From contig NC_089766.1 of the NCBI RefSeq assembly GCF_040412425.1, positions 12,082,508-12,146,507 on the forward strand: a DNA stretch of 64,000 nt. The letters are read 5' to 3'. Below the pieces are notes generated by a model. It saw only the letters and a program-made list of their open reading frames with translations. It had not been told where the DNA came from and did no database searches. The stretch is from Macrobrachium rosenbergii (Eukaryota; Arthropoda; Malacostraca; Decapoda; Palaemonidae). Position 1 is the stretch's first letter. Each line of letters opens with the position of its first letter. The position numbers and the translations under genes are program-made. Positions 33,811 through 64,000 of the stretch are shown here, piece by piece.

Positions 33811-33858
33811 TGCATACGACCAACGATCACATAAGAACATGTGATCGTTGCATACGAC
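33811..33858. other. Perfect 12-bp palindrome hairpin between direct repeats
   Basis: CAACGATCACAT (33821-33832), a six-base spacer AAGAAC, then the exact reverse complement (33839-33850). TGCATACGAC lies directly on the left (33811-33820) and again overlaps the right end (33849-33858). Confidence 0.7.
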
Positions 33859-36243
33859 ATAGAATCTACGTATGAAATGATAGATATTCCATTACCAAAG
33901 TATAGTACTGGAGGACTGAGTTGGACCTCATCAGAACACATGCAAAATTTAATAAATTTCACGTAACCATATCACCATCTGGAATGACTGCATACGTAAA
34001 CACGGCTCCTACATGTGACAGCTCAGCCTAAATTTACTGGACATTTCACTGGGCACTCTGAAATACTCAGATATGAGGTACTGCATAACTAAACCCACTG
34101 ACGAATTTCAAAATTTCAAAAAGACTCGGTAGCAAGTATATCTAAGGCAATGCCTTGATTAAGAAATATTCAGTTATTCAAATTCGATCGACTACAGTTT
34201 TGACCCTAAAATTACTGCACTACACATACCTACAGTTCAATCCTTTAAGGCGTAACAATGAATCTTATTTTACACATCTGATCTATAAAAAACTATACAT
34301 TCTATGATTAAGTGAGCATAACTAATTTATCAAATTTGTTCACGCTCCTATCGTACGTCACGATTATCTGCTAATCCATCAGTTCTTAATTATGTAAGTG
34401 CAAAAAGTCAATTGATTGGACCCAGTGGTTCGCCGTCTATGAAACGCAAAAGAAGAAGACAAGTAAACAATCCAAGGGGCGGGGCTTACGCAGAAGAACA
34501 TGAGAAAGCAGATGTCATTTAGGTAACTATAATCTTTAACGATATTACTTAAGCTCAGTTTTTCACGTAGCCGTAGAGAAGAAGGTGAACTGCGCGTAAA
34601 GCCGAAGAAGGCGTAGTAAAGAGGTCCCAGTTTTAGCGTAGATGACGAAACCTTTAGTGCCCAGGGATGGCATACGTCCAAGTCAATTGACGTCACTTTG
34701 GTCAAAATTCAAGCCAACAATGATACTGAAAATACTACTGCTTCAGCAACCCCAGGTGCACTTACCTCTCTCTCTCTCTCTATACCGGAATGCCATTGTG
34801 TCTGGTGCCAAATAGTCACAAGTTGGCAATGTTTGCCCAAGAAAAATGGTTCTTGTTTTCAACCTATGCGAAACTGTCCTTTTTATCCTAGCCTACCTGG
34901 GTAGACTAGACCAGCCAAGTTCTTACCTTCTTAGTTGGAGAATAGCAGTCCGTTGTGTACGACTCGCCGAACTTCTGTTAATTGATTTTGTGTGGTGTAA
35001 CAGGTGTGAAGAGATTTACGCCTTCATATTAGCCTCGATTAAATAAATCGGGTGTAGCCTAGCGCAACCTAACCAGATATCATAATAGAGTAATGTATGG
35101 TAATGTTACTTAATGATCCCAATGAACCCAGTCTGAATCAGTCAAATCTTATAGACCTAGTAAAATCCACGTGTATTCCAATATCTCTATTGAAAATAAC
35201 CAATTTCATCCAAAGTGAAAAAAGAATAGTCTACCCAAGCACCTTGGAATTGCAGTTTTATTTTTAATTCTGTCAAAATGATTCCCATACATTATGGCGT
35301 AGTCTAGGTGTATGTAAATAATGTTAATCAAGCGTATGTAGGTTTATGCTATTTTAGCCTAACATTTAAATGTCATATAATTAAAAGTTGGCATTTTTTT
35401 CAGTCTTTTATGATGCAGTGGCAAAGTTTTTGTATGTACGCATGCAATTCAGCTATTTATGTGAATCTTCAGTTCATGTTTAGCCATGTGTACCTTGGAA
35501 ATTGTGAATTTGAAAAGCTGAAATTCACTTGCCTGGCTCAGTAAGTGTTTACGTGGAGAAAATTTATTGAATATATTGCATCGCGTTTTAAGTGTAATTT
35601 TGTATTTTGCATTAGCAGTTTTTCAGACTCCAGGCATTAACTACTTTTTTTAATTTGACAAATAACTAAAATTATTTAAGTGTTTGAATAGTTTATCAAC
35701 TTTTTTTTTTTTTATTAAGGTGTTTATGTGGAAGGAAAATCATTGGAAAAAACTAACACTGTCTTATTCCGTGAAGTAAAGTTCAGTCAAAACTGTCATG
35801 AGGGCTTTGTTCTTGTAAGAAAGCATAATCACGGGATAAGACAAACAATGCTAAAAGAATCACAGATATGAACATTATTTGATGAAGAGAGAATGTCAGG
35901 GCTGGTAAATGGTCCAGTTCCTTATCTAAAGCTGAAAATCAGTTCCTCTGGGATGCCTATTGCCCTGACTAGGTTTGGTTGCTGGGTTGTTGGGGTTGCC
36001 TTTGTATTGTAGATCTGTGGTGCATTTCTGTATGCTTCTAAGTATTCAGATACAAATTTGGCTAAGTTAAACGATTTTTACATAGCACTTTAAAGTCACT
36101 CAATTTTTCATCTGTTACAGAATGTGGGATTAAATCCATTAAGAGTAATATTAACGACTCCCACTTTTGTGTGCTTGTAGGAAATGCCATAATGTTATGA
36201 CAGCATAAGCTTTTAAGTATAAGTGTATAATTTCTGGTTACAG

Positions 36244-36271
36244 ATACTGTACGTGACAGAAAAAACCATGA
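36244..36271 (+). other. 5' untranslated part of xylosylkinase exon and its splice acceptor
   Basis: TTTCTGGTTACAG ends at 36243 and is a good 3' splice site 28 bases before the ATG at 36272. This implies at least one upstream non-coding exon. Confidence 0.45.
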
Positions 36272-63963
<27,692 letters not shown>

Positions 63964-64000
63964 GGTTTCATTTGTTGTGTTTGTAACAGAACAGAGATGA

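Larger units (their letters stand above)
32396..36243. other. Intergenic and probable 5' region of the xylosylkinase gene
   Basis: AT-rich, with two (CT)n arrays (32671-32724, 32774-32848) and a palindrome at 33821. A stretch around 34560-34760 is richer in G and C and has TGACGTCAC (34688-34696), a CRE-type palindrome; it is a candidate promoter or first non-coding exon. A GTAAGT site at 35541 could be a donor for a leader exon. No open frame here is convincing. Confidence 0.4.

Noticed and set aside
34379..34705. 108-residue minus-strand open frame upstream of the xylosylkinase
   Set aside because: No family character; lies in a likely promoter or leader region.

Overview
The window is animal nuclear DNA, most likely from a decapod crustacean (shrimp, crab or crayfish relative). 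I infer this from intron-rich genes with GT-AG splice sites, long (TA)n and (CT)n arrays, and a dense load of Gypsy, Copia, DIRS, mariner and TA-target miniature elements. There are no operons, bacterial ribosome sites or CRISPR arrays. Two host genes can be assembled exon by exon, both on the plus strand and both in glycosaminoglycan biosynthesis: a 4-exon carbohydrate 6-O-sulfotransferase (17868-21718, 381 aa) and an 8-exon FAM20B-type xylosylkinase (36272-63963, 467 aa). In each, all phases agree across every junction and the family's catalytic motifs are present.

Positions 1-16452 are a nest of retroelements. 1-3129 is a tandem array of a miniature LTR element (LTR, internal, LTR, internal, LTR). 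3216-8099 is a minus-strand Gypsy element with two LTRs and a 4-bp target duplication. 8160-8970 is a decayed P-element-like transposase fragment. 8972-16452 is a minus-strand Copia element with a 5-bp target duplication and a primer site matching the initiator-Met tRNA anticodon arm. A second miniature LTR element (12398-14207) sits inside its integrase with its own 4-bp duplication.

Positions 17868-21718 hold the sulfotransferase. 22705-32395 is a block bounded by diverged ~200-bp inverted repeats. It contains two solo LTRs of the miniature family, a broken copy of an unnamed invertebrate protein family interrupted by a 710-bp foldback element, and a 5'-truncated, internally deleted Gypsy copy.

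Positions 36244-63963 are the xylosylkinase gene. Its introns are mostly mobile DNA. Intron 3 has a 6.3-kb DIRS-like tyrosine-recombinase retrotransposon with inverted terminal repeats and an internal complementary region. Intron 4 has a 1.3-kb mariner between (TA)n arrays, other TA-flanked elements and a duplicated ~0.45-kb unit. Intron 5 has a hairpin-forming foldback. The two host genes act in the same pathway: FAM20B phosphorylates xylose in the proteoglycan linker, and the sulfotransferase sulfates the growing chain. Their proximity may be coincidence.
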